Source: Antarctobacter heliothermus
Lineage (GTDB): Bacteria > Pseudomonadota > Alphaproteobacteria > Rhodobacterales > Rhodobacteraceae
DNA length: 64,000 nucleotides
Direction: 5' to 3'
Assembly (NCBI RefSeq): GCF_002237555.1
Contig: NZ_CP022540.1
Coordinates: forward strand, 2,302,501-2,366,500
The first letter of the stretch is position 1. Each line of letters begins with the position of its first letter. Shown here one piece after another: positions 26,954 to 38,157 of this stretch. The notes below the pieces were generated by a model that had not been told where the DNA came from, made no database searches, and worked only from the letters and a program-made list of their open reading frames with translations. The position numbers were made by a program, and so were the translations under genes.

Positions 26954-27976
26954 TTATTCTCCGACGCGAGTGAAAGGACGAACGGCTTGGCCGTCCGTGA
27001 CCAGCGCCGCACCGGTCAACATGATCTGAGTGCCATCCTCTAGCCCATCCTTGAGATAGGTTTGCCCGTCGGTGCGTATCTCGATCTCAATCGGCGTGCG
27101 GCGCACCGTGCCGTCTGTGTAGACCATGACGGCTGCAGTCCCGTCCGGCGCGTAGATCAGAGCCGTTTCAGGCAAAACAACGCCATTTTGGCCGTTTGTG
27201 CTGGCCGCGGCAATCACCGTCACTGACGCGCCAGGAAAGACAAAATCCCCCGGCGGATCATCAAAACTCAGCGTCAGGGTATAGGTCTGGCCAACCGAAT
27301 TGGTTTCGGTCTCGAATTCGCGCATGGTCAGCGGATAGCTGGTCGGGTCACCGGGCAATTGGGCGCTGAACGTCACTGTGTCGGAACCGCCAGCTTGGCG
27401 GAACAGCACTTCGGGCACTTCGATATCCACCCGCAATTCGGACACGTCATGCAGCCGAACAACGGGCGTCCCCGCGGAGACGGTTGTGAAATTGGCCACA
27501 AGACGGCGTGCGATCAATGCCTCGAAAGGGGCATGCAGCGTGGCGTGTTCCAGATTGTCCCGCGCGTCCTCAAAGGCGATTTCTGCAAGGTTCAACTGGG
27601 TCTGGGCATCGTTCACCGACACTTCGGAGACGGCTTGGCCACGCAGGCTTTCAAGGCGGGTCAAATCTCTTTGGGCTTTGGTCAGGTTAACTTCGGCCTG
27701 CGACATCGCGCGGCGAAACCGATCCAGATCCAGTTGGGCGATCTGTTGGTTCTTTTTCAGATAGGTGCCTTCTTCGGCGTCCAGTGTCTCAATCTGACCG
27801 GCGACCTGAAAGGCCAGATCGACTGTTTGCAGCGCCTGCACCTGTCCGTAGAACAGGCGATGGATCTGCGTTGGTTTGGAACTGATTTCCATCAGCTTGA
27901 CCGGCTTGGGCACCTCCTGCGCAACTCCGGCAGAGGCAAACAGACAACAAGCTAGGGCAAAGGCAAGGGAACGCAT
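26954..27976 (-). CDS. RND efflux membrane-fusion (periplasmic adaptor) protein
   Basis: A 340-aa HlyD/AcrA-type adaptor: signal peptide 1-20 (ASAGVAQ), barrel-sandwich half (GQIETLDAEEGTYLKKNQQIAQL), coiled-coil hairpin (about 85-150, RAMSQAEVNLTKAQRDLTRLESL), second lipoyl half (LHAPFEALIARRLV) and a beta-barrel domain. ATG 27976 gives the signal peptide. It precedes the permease gene by 4 nt and was probably co-transcribed with it. The substrate is unknown and no dedicated regulator is adjacent. Confidence 0.92.
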   Translation of the reverse strand: MRSLAFALACCLFASAGVAQEVPKPVKLMEISSKPTQIHRLFYGQVQALQTVDLAFQVAGQIETLDAEEGTYLKKNQQIAQLDLDRFRRAMSQAEVNLTKAQRDLTRLESLRGQAVSEVSVNDAQTQLNLAEIAFEDARDNLEHATLHAPFEALIARRLVANFTTVSAGTPVVRLHDVSELRVDIEVPEVLFRQAGGSDTVTFSAQLPGDPTSYPLTMREFETETNSVGQTYTLTLSFDDPPGDFVFPGASVTVIAAASTNGQNGVVLPETALIYAPDGTAAVMVYTDGTVRRTPIEIEIRTDGQTYLKDGLEDGTQIMLTGAALVTDGQAVRPFTRVGE

Positions 27977-28130
27977 CGACGGTCTCCGGATACGGCTAAT
28001 GGCGGTTGGTCCCGGCACATAGCGATTCTCACGAGAAATTCAAACCGTTCAGTTCACTTTTGCCGCCGCACAGGTGCTGTGCGACTGCGGCGTGTTCGAT
28101 TTTTTAGAACAGGTGCCGATTGGCCGCAGT

Positions 28131-28793
28131 TTATTGACCTGAGGATGTGGTGGCCGCTGCGGTTGCCGCTGCGTTACGGGTAACAACTTCGGCCCCGGCG
28201 TGGGCAAGAGGGGCTGACAGAATATCGGCTTCGGTCTTCAGCGCGGTGGACAAGCGCGCGCGATAATCGTGCCGGGTGATCTCAATCCCGCCGAGGGTTG
28301 CCAGATGCGGAGTCAGAAACTGCGTGTCGAACAACATGAATCCGGTGCGCCGGAGTAAATCCATCAACCAGGCCAGCGCGATCTTTGACGCATCTCGGCG
28401 GCGCGAAAACATCGACTCGCCGCAAAAGGCCGCGCCCACGGTCACGCCATAGACGCCGCCGACCAACTCGCCCGCCATCCACACCTCTAACGCGTGGGCG
28501 CGGCCCTCGATGTGCAGCGCATGGTAAAGGTCGCGGATTTCTGCGTTGATCCATGTTTCATCGCGGTCTGCGCATCCGTCGATCACGCCAGTGAAGTCGG
28601 CGTTCAAGGTGACCTTGTAATCATCTCGGCGCAACCTCTTGGCCAGACTGCGTGAAATGCGAAACCCGTCCAAAGGCAGAATGCCGCGACGCCGGGGATC
28701 GACCCAAAAGATTTCCGGATCGTCATGACGTTCTGCCATCGGAAAAATTCCGGTGCGATAGGCGTGAAGCAGCAGTTCGGGGGTAACGCTCAT
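28131..28793 (-). CDS. aat: Leucyl/phenylalanyl-tRNA-protein transferase
   Basis: A 220-aa enzyme that adds Leu or Phe to proteins with N-terminal Lys/Arg, marking them for ClpAPS degradation. LLHAYRTGIFPMAE, WVDPRRRGILPLDGFRISRSL, GRAHALEVW and GGVYGVTVGAAFCGESMFSR are family signatures. Length is typical (about 210-240). The gene follows accC on the same strand after 168 nt of sequence in which I see no gene. A stem (CGCACAG / CTGTGCG) sits 3' of it. Confidence 0.96.
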   Translation of the reverse strand: MSVTPELLLHAYRTGIFPMAERHDDPEIFWVDPRRRGILPLDGFRISRSLAKRLRRDDYKVTLNADFTGVIDGCADRDETWINAEIRDLYHALHIEGRAHALEVWMAGELVGGVYGVTVGAAFCGESMFSRRRDASKIALAWLMDLLRRTGFMLFDTQFLTPHLATLGGIEITRHDYRARLSTALKTEADILSAPLAHAGAEVVTRNAAATAAATTSSGQ

Positions 28794-28961
28794 GAGGTAT
28801 GTGAAATCATTTGGTAAAGGTGATCAACAATGTGGGTATTTGCCCAGGGGGGCAAGCCCGGACCGAAACCGGACCGGCGGAGCATCGCGCAGGCGCGACC
28901 TGCGTGGTCGCGGTGGCAATCCCCTCCGCGTCCCAGCAGGACACCCCGACAGGAGGCAGGA

Positions 28962-30311
28962 TTACTCCAGCCCGCCTGCCTCCAACCATTTTTCCAACCA
29001 GTGGATGTTATAGTCGCCGGTGTGGATGTCCTTTTCGCGCAAAAGCGCGTGGAACAGCGGCACCGTTGTGTCGATGCCATCCACGATCAACTCTCCCAAT
29101 GCGCGGTTCAGACGGGCCAGGGCCGCAGGCCGGTCGGCCCCGTGCACGATCAACTTGGCAATCAGGCTGTCGTAGTAGGGGGGGATGCGGTAGCCGTCGT
29201 AAAGCGCGGAGTCCATGCGCACGCCCAGACCGCCGGGGGCATGAAAATGTGAGATGGTGCCGGGGGAGGGCCGGAATTCCGGCAACTTTTCCGCGTTGAT
29301 CCGGACCTCGATGGCGTGGCCGTTGATCTTCAGATCGTCCTGCGTGAACGATAGCGGATGCCCTGCGGCAACCCGGATTTGCTCGCGCACAAGATCGACA
29401 CCAAAGATGGCCTCGGTCACGGGGTGTTCCACCTGCAGGCGAGTGTTCATCTCGATGAAATAGAACTCGCCGTCTTCGTACAGGAACTCGATGGTGCCAG
29501 CGCCGCGATAGCCCATTTCTGAAATCGCCTTGGCGCAGATGCCGCCGATATGGGCGCGTTCCTCGGGGGAGATCGACGGGCCGGGGGCCTCTTCAAACAC
29601 TTTCTGGTGGCGGCGCTGCAACGAACAGTCCCGTTCTCCCAGATGCACGCCATTGCCCTGACCGTCGCCAAAGACCTGAATCTCGATGTGGCGCGGCCGT
29701 TGCAGGTATTTCTCGATGTAGACTTCGTCGTTGCCAAAGGCGGCCTTGGATTCGGACCGCGCGGTCAGATAGGCGCGCTCCATTTCATCTTCGTCGCGCG
29801 AGACCTTCATGCCGCGGCCGCCGCCGCCCGCGGTGGCCTTGACGATGACCGGATACCCGAAGGAGGCGCCGATTTTCTTGGCCTCTTCGACAGAGCCGAC
29901 GCCGCCCTCTGACCCCGGAACAACCGGAATGCCCAAGGTCTTGGCCGTTTCCTTGGCGGTGATTTTGTCACCCATCGTGCGGATATGTTCCGCCGACGGG
30001 CCGATAAAGGTGATGTCGTGATCTTCGACAATCTGCACGAAACGGGCGTTCTCGGACAGGAAACCATAGCCGGGGTGGATTGCCGTAGCCCCGGTGACTT
30101 CGCAGGCCGAGATGATCGCAGGAATCGACAGATAGCTGTCGGTGGACGGCGCGGGGCCGATGCAGATGGTTTCATCCGCCATGCGCACATGCATCGCGTC
30201 GGCGTCGGCGGTGGAATGCACCGCGACTGACGGAATGCCCATTTCACGACAGGCACGAATAACGCGCAGCGCGATTTCGCCTCGGTTGGCAATAAGGATT
30301 TTGTCGGTCAT
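28962..30311 (-). CDS. accC: Acetyl-CoA carboxylase, biotin carboxylase subunit
   Basis: A 449-aa ATP-grasp enzyme carboxylating biotin on AccB, the first step of fatty-acid synthesis. [22 protein letters not shown] opens it; the glycine-rich ATP loop is [11 protein letters not shown], and [13 protein letters not shown] is the active-site segment. It lies 4 nt downstream of accB. Length is standard. Confidence 0.98.
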   Translation of the reverse strand: MTDKILIANRGEIALRVIRACREMGIPSVAVHSTADADAMHVRMADETICIGPAPSTDSYLSIPAIISACEVTGATAIHPGYGFLSENARFVQIVEDHDITFIGPSAEHIRTMGDKITAKETAKTLGIPVVPGSEGGVGSVEEAKKIGASFGYPVIVKATAGGGGRGMKVSRDEDEMERAYLTARSESKAAFGNDEVYIEKYLQRPRHIEIQVFGDGQGNGVHLGERDCSLQRRHQKVFEEAPGPSISPEERAHIGGICAKAISEMGYRGAGTIEFLYEDGEFYFIEMNTRLQVEHPVTEAIFGVDLVREQIRVAAGHPLSFTQDDLKINGHAIEVRINAEKLPEFRPSPGTISHFHAPGGLGVRMDSALYDGYRIPPYYDSLIAKLIVHGADRPAALARLNRALGELIVDGIDTTVPLFHALLREKDIHTGDYNIHWLEKWLEAGGLE

Positions 30312-30315
30312 GCGC

Positions 30316-30807
30316 TTACTCGAGGATCACAAGCGGGGCGCCGTATTCGACCGGGGCGCCATCCTCGACAAGGATACGCTTGACGGTGCCTGCGCGCGGT
30401 GCCGGAATGTGGTTCATCGTCTTCATCGCTTCGACGATCAGCAGCGTGTCGCCTTCTTTAACGGCAGTGCCGACGCTGATGAACGGATCGGACCCCGGTT
30501 CCGCCTGCATGTAGACCGTGCCCACCATGGGCGAGGTCACGGCACCTGGATGGGCTGCCGGATCTTCGGGCATCTCAGGGGCAGCGCTCGCAGCGGGGGG
30601 CACTGCAGGCGCGGCATGTGCCACCGGAGCAGCGGGCGCGGCGATGGCCGGAGCGGCCACCGGGACAACGCGGCTTATGCGCACTTGCAGGCTGTCGTCA
30701 TCGCCGTATTCGCGCATGACTTCCAGTTCCGTCAGGTCGTTCTCCTGCAGGAGTTCCGCCAGCGCCTTGATGAAGGCCACATCTGCCTCGGTCTTCTTCT
30801 CGCTCAT
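30316..30807 (-). CDS. accB: Acetyl-CoA carboxylase biotin carboxyl carrier protein
   Basis: A 163-aa carrier: N-terminal dimerisation part ([21 protein letters not shown]), Ala/Pro-rich flexible linker (about 50-85) and a biotinyl domain with the lysine in [10 protein letters not shown]. It is first gene of accBC. It diverges from the acyl-CoA ligase gene, with 282 nt between starts, the likely promoter region for both. Confidence 0.97.
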   Translation of the reverse strand: MSEKKTEADVAFIKALAELLQENDLTELEVMREYGDDDSLQVRISRVVPVAAPAIAAPAAPVAHAAPAVPPAASAAPEMPEDPAAHPGAVTSPMVGTVYMQAEPGSDPFISVGTAVKEGDTLLIVEAMKTMNHIPAPRAGTVKRILVEDGAPVEYGAPLVILE

Positions 30808-31089
30808 GCCATCCTCGCCATGTTCATCGGCCCGTTACCGGTCACACCGGCGGGTTCTGCGCAGCTTATAGGCTATGGCGCGGCGAAGGAAAAGCGATGC
30901 CGCGCAGGTTCCGGCGCGGCTTTTGCCGGCTGTCGCGGTCTGGTTCCATGAGGTCGGTGCGCGACGGCGGTCTCGGTAGCGCTGGCAGCGCGCCCTGCAC
31001 CAGACCTCGCAACGGCGGCAGATCTGTTCCAAGCCGTGTTGCGGCCAAGCGGAGCCGCGCATAGCATTCCACCCCGGGGAGGACCATCC

Positions 31090-32601
31090 ATGAATATTTC
31101 CACTTGGCTTGCCCGCACGGCGCAGCAATCACCGGACTGTCCGGCACTGTTTCTTGGTTGCGATCCGGTGGCAAGCTACGGCCAATTCCACTTTGCAGCG
31201 CAGTGTCTTGCCGGGGCGTTGATTGCCCGGGGCATCCGGCCCGGCGACCGGGTTGCCCTGTTCATGAAGAACGTGCCTGACTATCTGATCGCGCAATACG
31301 GCGCGTGGTACGCAGGTGCCGCCATCGTTCCGATCAATGCCAAGCTGCACCCGCGTGAGGCGGATTTCATCCTGACAAACTCTGGCGCGTCGCTAGTCTT
31401 CGCAACGCCCGACTTGGCCCCGGATCTCGCGGTCGTAACTGCAACCGAAGTGATCGAGACCGGCAGCGCCGGATGGCAGGCTCTGCTTAATGCGCCAGCG
31501 AGCGACGCACCTGTCCAACGCGCGCCGGATGATCTGGCATGGCTGTTTTACACGTCCGGCACCACGGGCCGGCCAAAGGGGGTGATCATCACCCACCGGA
31601 TGCTGGTGACCATGTCACTGAGTTACCAATGCGACTGTGATCTCGTCCGTGCCGAAGATGCCGCCCTTTATGCCGCTCCGCTCAGCCATGGTGCAGGCAT
31701 CTACAACATGATGCACGTTCGCGCCGGGGCCCGTCATGTGTTTCCTCCGTCAGGCGGATTCGATGTCAAGGAGACACTGGACCTTGCCGTGCATTTCAGG
31801 GGCGTCCACATGTTCATGGCGCCTACCATGGTGCAGCGCCTGACCCGCCACGCCAAAGAGACAGACTGTCCTGGCACCGGGCTGCGCACCATCGTTTACG
31901 CCGGTGGCCCGATGTACAATGCCGACATAATCGAGGCAGTTGACCATTTTGGACCGATTTTTGTGCAGATCTATGGTCAGGGGGAGTGCCCGATGGGCAT
32001 AACTGCGCTGTCGCGCCATGACGTTACGGACCGGACTTATCCGCGTTGGCGGCAGCGTCTGGGCTCCGTCGGACGGGCGCAATCTGCGGTCGAGGTGCGC
32101 ATCGCCGATGAAGACGGCAAGACGGTGCCAACAGATGCCGTGGGTGAGATCCTTGTGCGTGGTGACATCGTAATGGCCGGCTATTGGAAGAACCCGGAGG
32201 CCTCGGCAAAAACGCTGAAGGACGGATGGCTGTGGACTGGCGACATGGGTGCGATGGATGGTGACGGCTACGTCACGATGAAGGACCGGTCCAAGGATCT
32301 GATCATCTCGGGCGGGACCAACATCTACCCGCGCGAGGTTGAAGAGGCGCTGCTGGAACACCCGCAAGTGTCCGAAGTTGCCGTGGTCGGACGTCCGCAC
32401 CCCGAATGGGGCGAAGAGGTGGTAGCCTTTGTCGTCTGCGACGGCTCTTTGGACGAGGCCGCACTGGATGCGCATTGCCTCGCCCGAATTGCGCGTTTCA
32501 AACGGCCAAAGGCCTATGTGATGCTGCCGGCGCTGCCTAAGAACAACTACGGCAAGGTGCTGAAGACCGACTTGCGCGCGTCGTTCGGTTCTGCCGATTG
32601 A
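31090..32601 (+). CDS. Class I adenylate-forming acyl-CoA synthetase (AMP-binding)
   Basis: A 503-aa ANL-superfamily ligase activating a carboxylic acid via acyl-AMP to acyl-CoA. AWLFYTSGTTGRPKGVIITHR is the P-loop signature, YGQGECPMG the A5 motif, LWTGDMGAMDGDGYVTMKDRSKD the A7-A8 region, and the catalytic Lys is in NNYGKVLKTDLR. The substrate (medium/long-chain or aromatic acid) cannot be told from sequence alone. ATG 31090 has GGGGAGGACC. Its 3' end overlaps the convergent gene by 55 nt. Confidence 0.92.
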   Translation: MNISTWLARTAQQSPDCPALFLGCDPVASYGQFHFAAQCLAGALIARGIRPGDRVALFMKNVPDYLIAQYGAWYAGAAIVPINAKLHPREADFILTNSGASLVFATPDLAPDLAVVTATEVIETGSAGWQALLNAPASDAPVQRAPDDLAWLFYTSGTTGRPKGVIITHRMLVTMSLSYQCDCDLVRAEDAALYAAPLSHGAGIYNMMHVRAGARHVFPPSGGFDVKETLDLAVHFRGVHMFMAPTMVQRLTRHAKETDCPGTGLRTIVYAGGPMYNADIIEAVDHFGPIFVQIYGQGECPMGITALSRHDVTDRTYPRWRQRLGSVGRAQSAVEVRIADEDGKTVPTDAVGEILVRGDIVMAGYWKNPEASAKTLKDGWLWTGDMGAMDGDGYVTMKDRSKDLIISGGTNIYPREVEEALLEHPQVSEVAVVGRPHPEWGEEVVAFVVCDGSLDEAALDAHCLARIARFKRPKAYVMLPALPKNNYGKVLKTDLRASFGSAD

Positions 32602-32984
32602 TCGACTGTGGCGGGGCCGTCTCCTGACGTGACCTTGTCCACATAGAGCTGCGAGTCCGGGGGGGGCTCAACTGTTTGGGCGTTGGCTGTGGTGTCTGAC
32701 TCGGGGTTGTCAAAGTCCGGGTTTTGCGCGTCCAGCAATCGGCTGATGGTTATCTGCATGATCGATGGTGGCGGGGCATTGGTCGAGGGGTCGGGCTGGC
32801 CAATGGCGGCGCGCCAAAACTTGGTCGGCTCCAGCCCGTCATTAAGCCGCGCCTCGGGGTTGCGGGCGTTGGCGATCGGCTGGACTTTGGTCTGCGCGCG
32901 GGTCTCCGGTTGTTCGCCCGGCAGCCCTTGCGGGTGGCCGGTGACCTGCGGCGCGGTTAGCGTCGGTGGAAAGTTCGTTTGCAT
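32547..32984 (-). CDS. Hypothetical protein, Pro/Asn-rich
   Basis: A 145-aa protein I do not recognise. No signal peptide or membrane span is visible. The composition is rich in Pro, Asn, Thr and Gln, suggesting disorder, except a short amphipathic segment IMQITISRLLDAQN near the middle. ATG 32984 is preceded by TGGAG. Its 3' end overlaps the acyl-CoA ligase gene antisense by 55 nt. Coding status is moderately supported by length and ribosome site only. Confidence 0.5.
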   Translation of the reverse strand: MQTNFPPTLTAPQVTGHPQGLPGEQPETRAQTKVQPIANARNPEARLNDGLEPTKFWRAAIGQPDPSTNAPPPSIMQITISRLLDAQNPDFDNPESDTTANAQTVEPPPDSQLYVDKVTSGDGPATVDQSAEPNDARKSVFSTLP

Positions 32985-33316
32985 GCGGCTGCTCCATCCA
33001 GAGCGCCCCCACATAAAGACATGTTAACATCCGAGGCATAGTTTTGCAGCGGGTTGGGTCGAATTGTGAAGAAAATCCGGCGATGGCAGGGCGGGGCTGT
33101 CCGGCGCAGGGCGAGCGGTTGTTTTCCCGCGCAACGATAGGGGCTTGGCGACTGCATTGCATGCGTTTGACATGCCGCAGGGGCACGCAGCGCACCAGAC
33201 TGATGCGTCTTGGTAAACAGCGTCCCGCAAGACAACCTGCCGATTGGCGCGGCGACGCCCCTGAAACACGTCAGCCGCCGATTAAATCGGCGGCTGACCG
33301 GGTGGTGGTGGTCAGA
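32985..33316. other. Intergenic region between the hypothetical gene and acs
   Basis: 332 nt without a convincing gene. It holds the promoter region of the minus-strand hypothetical gene and, near the acs end, the strong hairpin at 33270-33298. Nothing else is recognised. Confidence 0.55.
33270..33298 (-). terminator. Hairpin 3' of acs, probable terminator
   Basis: A nearly loop-less inverted repeat, arms GTCAGCCGCCGATT and AATCGGCGGCTGAC, 18 nt beyond the acs stop. On the minus strand it is followed by GTGTTTC, a weak T-tract. Confidence 0.6.
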
Positions 33317-35263
33317 TCACGCCTTATTCATCCGATTATCGATGAGATCGTCGACGACTGAGGGGTCGGCGAGGGTGGAGGTGTCGCCGAGGGCGCCGTA
33401 GTCGTTTTCGGCGATCTTGCGCAGGATGCGGCGCATGATTTTGCCGGAGCGGGTTTTCGGCAGGCCGGGGGCCCATTGGATCAGGTCCGGCGAGGCGATC
33501 GGGCCGATTTCGGTGCGGACCCAGGTGCGCAGCTCCTTGCGCAGATCATCCGTCGGCTCGACGCCGTTCATCAGGGTCACGTAGCAATAGATGCCCTGAC
33601 CCTTGATCTCATGCGGGTAGCCGACAACCGCCGCCTCGGCGACCTTTTCATGCGCGACAAGGGCGGATTCGACCTCTGCCGTGCCCATGCGGTGGCCCGA
33701 CACGTTGATCACGTCATCGACCCGGCCGGTGATCCAGTAATCGCCGTCCGTGTCGCGGCGGCAACCGTCACCGGAGAAGTAATAGCCTTTGTAATCAGAG
33801 AAGTAGGTCTTTTCAAACCGCGCGTGATCGCCCCAGACGGTGCGCATCTGGCCGGGCCAGGAGGCCTTGATCGCCAGCACGCCCTCGGTCGGGCTGGCGT
33901 CGATTTCAACGCCCGACTGCGGGTCCAGCACCACCGGTTCGATGCCGAAGAACGGCTTCATCGCGGCGCCCGGTTTGGTTGCATGGGCGCCCGGCAGGGG
34001 GGTCAGCAGGTGGCCGCCGGTTTCGGTCTGCCACCAGGTGTCGACGATCGGGCAGCGGCCGCCGCCGACCACGTCGTTGTACCAGTTCCACGCCTCTGGG
34101 TTGATCGGTTCGCCCACGGTGCCAAGGATGCGCAAGGACGACAGGTCACATTTCTCAACAAATTCCGTGCCTTGCCCCATCAGCGCGCGGATCGCGGTGG
34201 GCGCGGTGTAGAACTGCGTCACCTTGTGCTTTTCGCAGACCTGCCAGAACCGGCTGGCGTCGGGGTAGGTCGGCACGCCCTCGAACATCACGGTGGTGGC
34301 GCCGTTGGCCAGCGGACCGTAGACGATGTAGCTGTGCCCGGTGACCCAGCCGACGTCGGCGGTGCACCAGTAGACATCGCCGTCATGCACGTCGAACACC
34401 ACCTCGTGGGTCAGCGCCGCGTATAGAAGATAGCCGCCCGAGGAGTGCACAACCCCCTTGGGCTGGCCGGTCGAGCCAGAGGTGTAGAGGATGAACAGCG
34501 GGTCTTCGGCATTTATTTCAGCGGGTTGGCTGTAGTCCGATGCCTCCAGCGCCATTTCGTTATAGTCAAAGTCGCGGCCATCGACCCATGTGGTCTGGCC
34601 GCCGGTGCGCTTGACCACCAGACATTTGACGTCGTCCTTGCAGTGCAGCAGCGCCTTGTCGGCATTGGTCTTGAGCGGGGTCTTGCGACCGCCGCGCGGT
34701 GCTTCATCCGCTGTGATCACAACCTTGGCGTCGCAGCCGTTGACGCGGGCGCTGAGGGCATCGGGGCTGAAGCCGGCAAAGACGATGGAATGGATCGCGC
34801 CGATGCGGGCGCAGGCCAGCATGGCATAGGCGGCCTCGGGGATCATCGGGAGATAGATGATGACGCGGTCGCCTTTGCGAACACCCAGCGTTTCCAACAC
34901 GTTGGCCATGCGGCAAACGCGGCGGTGCAGGTCGTTATAGGTGATCGACTGCGCTTGTTCGTTGGGATCGTCGGGCTCGAATATGATGGCGGTCTGGTTG
35001 CCGCGCGTTTCCAGATGGCGGTCGATGCAGTTGGCGGCGACGTTCAGGGTGCCGTCGCGGAACCACTCGATGCCGACCTGGCCAAGGGTGAAATCGACGC
35101 TCTTGATCTCGGTCGGGGCCTTCATCCAGTCCAACCGCTGCGCCTGCTCGGCCCAGAACCCCTCAGGGTCACTGATCGAGGCCGCATACATCGCGTCATA
35201 GCGCGCTGCGTCGACGTGGGCGCTTTTGACTTGTTGGTCGGATGGGGGGTAGGTCTTGCTCAT
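33317..35263 (-). CDS. acs: Acetyl-CoA synthetase
   Basis: A 648-aa enzyme converting acetate, ATP and CoA to acetyl-Co[25 protein letters not shown] is the P-loop signature, [19 protein letters not shown] the A5 region, and [17 protein letters not shown] holds the catalytic Lys that is commonly acetylation-regulated. Length matches the family (about 650). It lies 84 nt after livF on the same strand and may be read from the liv operon. The nearby SLC5-STAC kinase resembles CrbS, known to control acs in gammaproteobacteria. Confidence 0.96.
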   Translation of the reverse strand: MSKTYPPSDQQVKSAHVDAARYDAMYAASISDPEGFWAEQAQRLDWMKAPTEIKSVDFTLGQVGIEWFRDGTLNVAANCIDRHLETRGNQTAIIFEPDDPNEQAQSITYNDLHRRVCRMANVLETLGVRKGDRVIIYLPMIPEAAYAMLACARIGAIHSIVFAGFSPDALSARVNGCDAKVVITADEAPRGGRKTPLKTNADKALLHCKDDVKCLVVKRTGGQTTWVDGRDFDYNEMALEASDYSQPAEINAEDPLFILYTSGSTGQPKGVVHSSGGYLLYAALTHEVVFDVHDGDVYWCTADVGWVTGHSYIVYGPLANGATTVMFEGVPTYPDASRFWQVCEKHKVTQFYTAPTAIRALMGQGTEFVEKCDLSSLRILGTVGEPINPEAWNWYNDVVGGGRCPIVDTWWQTETGGHLLTPLPGAHATKPGAAMKPFFGIEPVVLDPQSGVEIDASPTEGVLAIKASWPGQMRTVWGDHARFEKTYFSDYKGYYFSGDGCRRDTDGDYWITGRVDDVINVSGHRMGTAEVESALVAHEKVAEAAVVGYPHEIKGQGIYCYVTLMNGVEPTDDLRKELRTWVRTEIGPIASPDLIQWAPGLPKTRSGKIMRRILRKIAENDYGALGDTSTLADPSVVDDLIDNRMNKA

Positions 35264-35347
35264 CGGGCTCTCCTCCAGAAAGTGATTGGGGGCAGGGAAA
35301 ACCTCCCCGCCCCCGAAATCAAGTGGTTCCTAAGTCGCGTGGGCGGA

Positions 35348-36103
35348 TCAGATGGCCAGATATTCAGCACGAAGCGCCTCATTCTCCAGCACTTCGGCGG
35401 CGGTGCCGTCAAAGACGATGGAACCTGTGTCCAGAATTACCGCCCGGTCGGCCAGTTGCAGCGCACGCACGGCGTTCTGTTCGACGATGACCGTGGTCAT
35501 GCCCTGCTCCTTGACGTGGCGCAGGGTCTTTTCGATCTCATCAACGATGACGGGTGCGAGCCCTTCGTAGGGTTCGTCCAGCAACAACACCTTGATGTCG
35601 CGTGCCAGAGCACGTGCGATGGCCAGCATCTGCTGTTCGCCGCCCGACAAAGTAACGCCCTCTTGTTTGCGACGTTCACCCAGGCGGGGAAAAAGATCAT
35701 AAAGCCGGTCCAGCGACCAACCGATCGGGGGGGCGATCTGTGCCAGTTGCAGGTTTTCCTCAACCGTCAGGCCGGGGATGATGCGGCGATCTTCGGGGAC
35801 AAGGCCCAGACCCGCGACCGACGCCTGATGCGATTTCATCAGGTGCAACGGTTGGTGGTCCAGCCAGATCTCGCCCTGGTTCACCTGTGGGTCATCCAGG
35901 CGCGCGATGGACCGCAGCGTCGTGGTCTTACCCGCGCCATTGCGGCCCAGAAGAGCAAGGATTTCGCCCTCGTGGACGTTAAAGCTAACGCCTTGGACGA
36001 TGTAGCTTTCGCCGTAGTAGGAATGCATGTCGTAGATTGACAGGAACGCGGGGGCCGTTTCGGCCATGTTCGAGTTCTTGGAAAAATCGGGACGGACGTT
36101 CAT
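35348..36103 (-). CDS. Branched-chain/short-chain acid ABC transporter ATPase, LivF-like
   Basis: A 251-aa ABC ATPase: Walker A LLGRNGAGKTTTLRSIA, signature LSGGEQQMLAIARAL, Walker B KVLLLDEPYEGLAP. It is the LivF-type member of the pair energising the LivHM pore. It is last of the five-gene transporter set, encoded 80 nt after livG and ahead of acs. The genuine substrate is uncertain; linkage to acs suggests a short-chain acid or amide rather than leucine. Confidence 0.9.
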   Translation of the reverse strand: MNVRPDFSKNSNMAETAPAFLSIYDMHSYYGESYIVQGVSFNVHEGEILALLGRNGAGKTTTLRSIARLDDPQVNQGEIWLDHQPLHLMKSHQASVAGLGLVPEDRRIIPGLTVEENLQLAQIAPPIGWSLDRLYDLFPRLGERRKQEGVTLSGGEQQMLAIARALARDIKVLLLDEPYEGLAPVIVDEIEKTLRHVKEQGMTTVIVEQNAVRALQLADRAVILDTGSIVFDGTAAEVLENEALRAEYLAI

Positions 36104-36183
36104 TTCGGGTCTCCCGTCCCGGGCATGTCCCGGGACATCAAGGGTGGAGGCCCCGGCAAAGGGCCAGGGCGCGTGTCATTGGT

Positions 36184-36939
36184 TCAATGCGCTTCGCCGA
36201 GATAGGCTTCTCTCACCTTGGGATGGCCCTTGATGTTTTCAGGCGCATCCTCAACCAGCGGCGTGCCCTGCGCCAGAACCGTGATCCGGTCGGCGAGGGA
36301 GAAAACCACATGCATGTCGTGTTCGATGATGGCGATGGTGATGTCGCGCTCATCCTTGATCTGCTTGAGTAGGTCGATGGTATTGTTGGTGTCTGCGCGT
36401 GCCATGCCGGCGGTGGGTTCGTCCAGCAGCAAGAGTTTCGGCTCTTGCACGAGGCACATGGCCATTTCCAGCCGCCGCTTGTCTCCGCGCGACATCGAGG
36501 CAGAGTGCATGTGGCGCTTGTCCAGCATGTTGACCTCTTCCAGCATTTTCTCGGCTTCTTCGATGAGCGTGCGTTCATTGAAAACGGATTCGATCGCATG
36601 TAGCCGATAGGCGCCGTCCCGTTTGGCAAAGAGCGGGATCATCATGTTCTCGAATACCGTGAGATCCCCAAAGATTTCGGGCGTCTGAAAGACGCGGGAA
36701 ATCCCCATCTGGTTGATCTCATGCGGGCTGCGTCCCAACACCGATTGCCCTTGGAACATGACTGATCCCGTGTCGGGGATCAGCTTGCCCACCAGACAGT
36801 TCAGCAGGGTGGATTTACCCGCGCCGTTCGGCCCGATTATCGCGTGGCAGGAGTTTTCCTGCACAGACAGGTTCACATCTGACAGCGCCTTCAGGCCACC
36901 AAACCGTTTACCCACGTCTTTGATTTCAAGGATACCCAT
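36184..36939 (-). CDS. ABC transporter ATPase, LivG-like
   Basis: A 251-aa ABC ATPase with Walker A IIGPNGAGKSTLLNCLVG and Walker B KLLLLDEPTAGMA. The signature helix reads SMSRGDKRRLEMAMCL in place of the usual LSYGxQR, a divergence shared by part of this family. It is LivG-like in length and in its C-terminal 'AQGTPLVEDAPENIKGHPKVREAYLGE'-type end. It lies between livM (12 nt upstream) and livF. Confidence 0.9.
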   Translation of the reverse strand: MGILEIKDVGKRFGGLKALSDVNLSVQENSCHAIIGPNGAGKSTLLNCLVGKLIPDTGSVMFQGQSVLGRSPHEINQMGISRVFQTPEIFGDLTVFENMMIPLFAKRDGAYRLHAIESVFNERTLIEEAEKMLEEVNMLDKRHMHSASMSRGDKRRLEMAMCLVQEPKLLLLDEPTAGMARADTNNTIDLLKQIKDERDITIAIIEHDMHVVFSLADRITVLAQGTPLVEDAPENIKGHPKVREAYLGEAH

Positions 36940-36951
36940 AGGTTTCTCTCC

Positions 36952-38157
<1,206 letters not shown>

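Noticed and set aside
28794..28961. Small gene between accC and aat
   Set aside because: Several overlapping short frames exist but none has a ribosome site or sensible composition.
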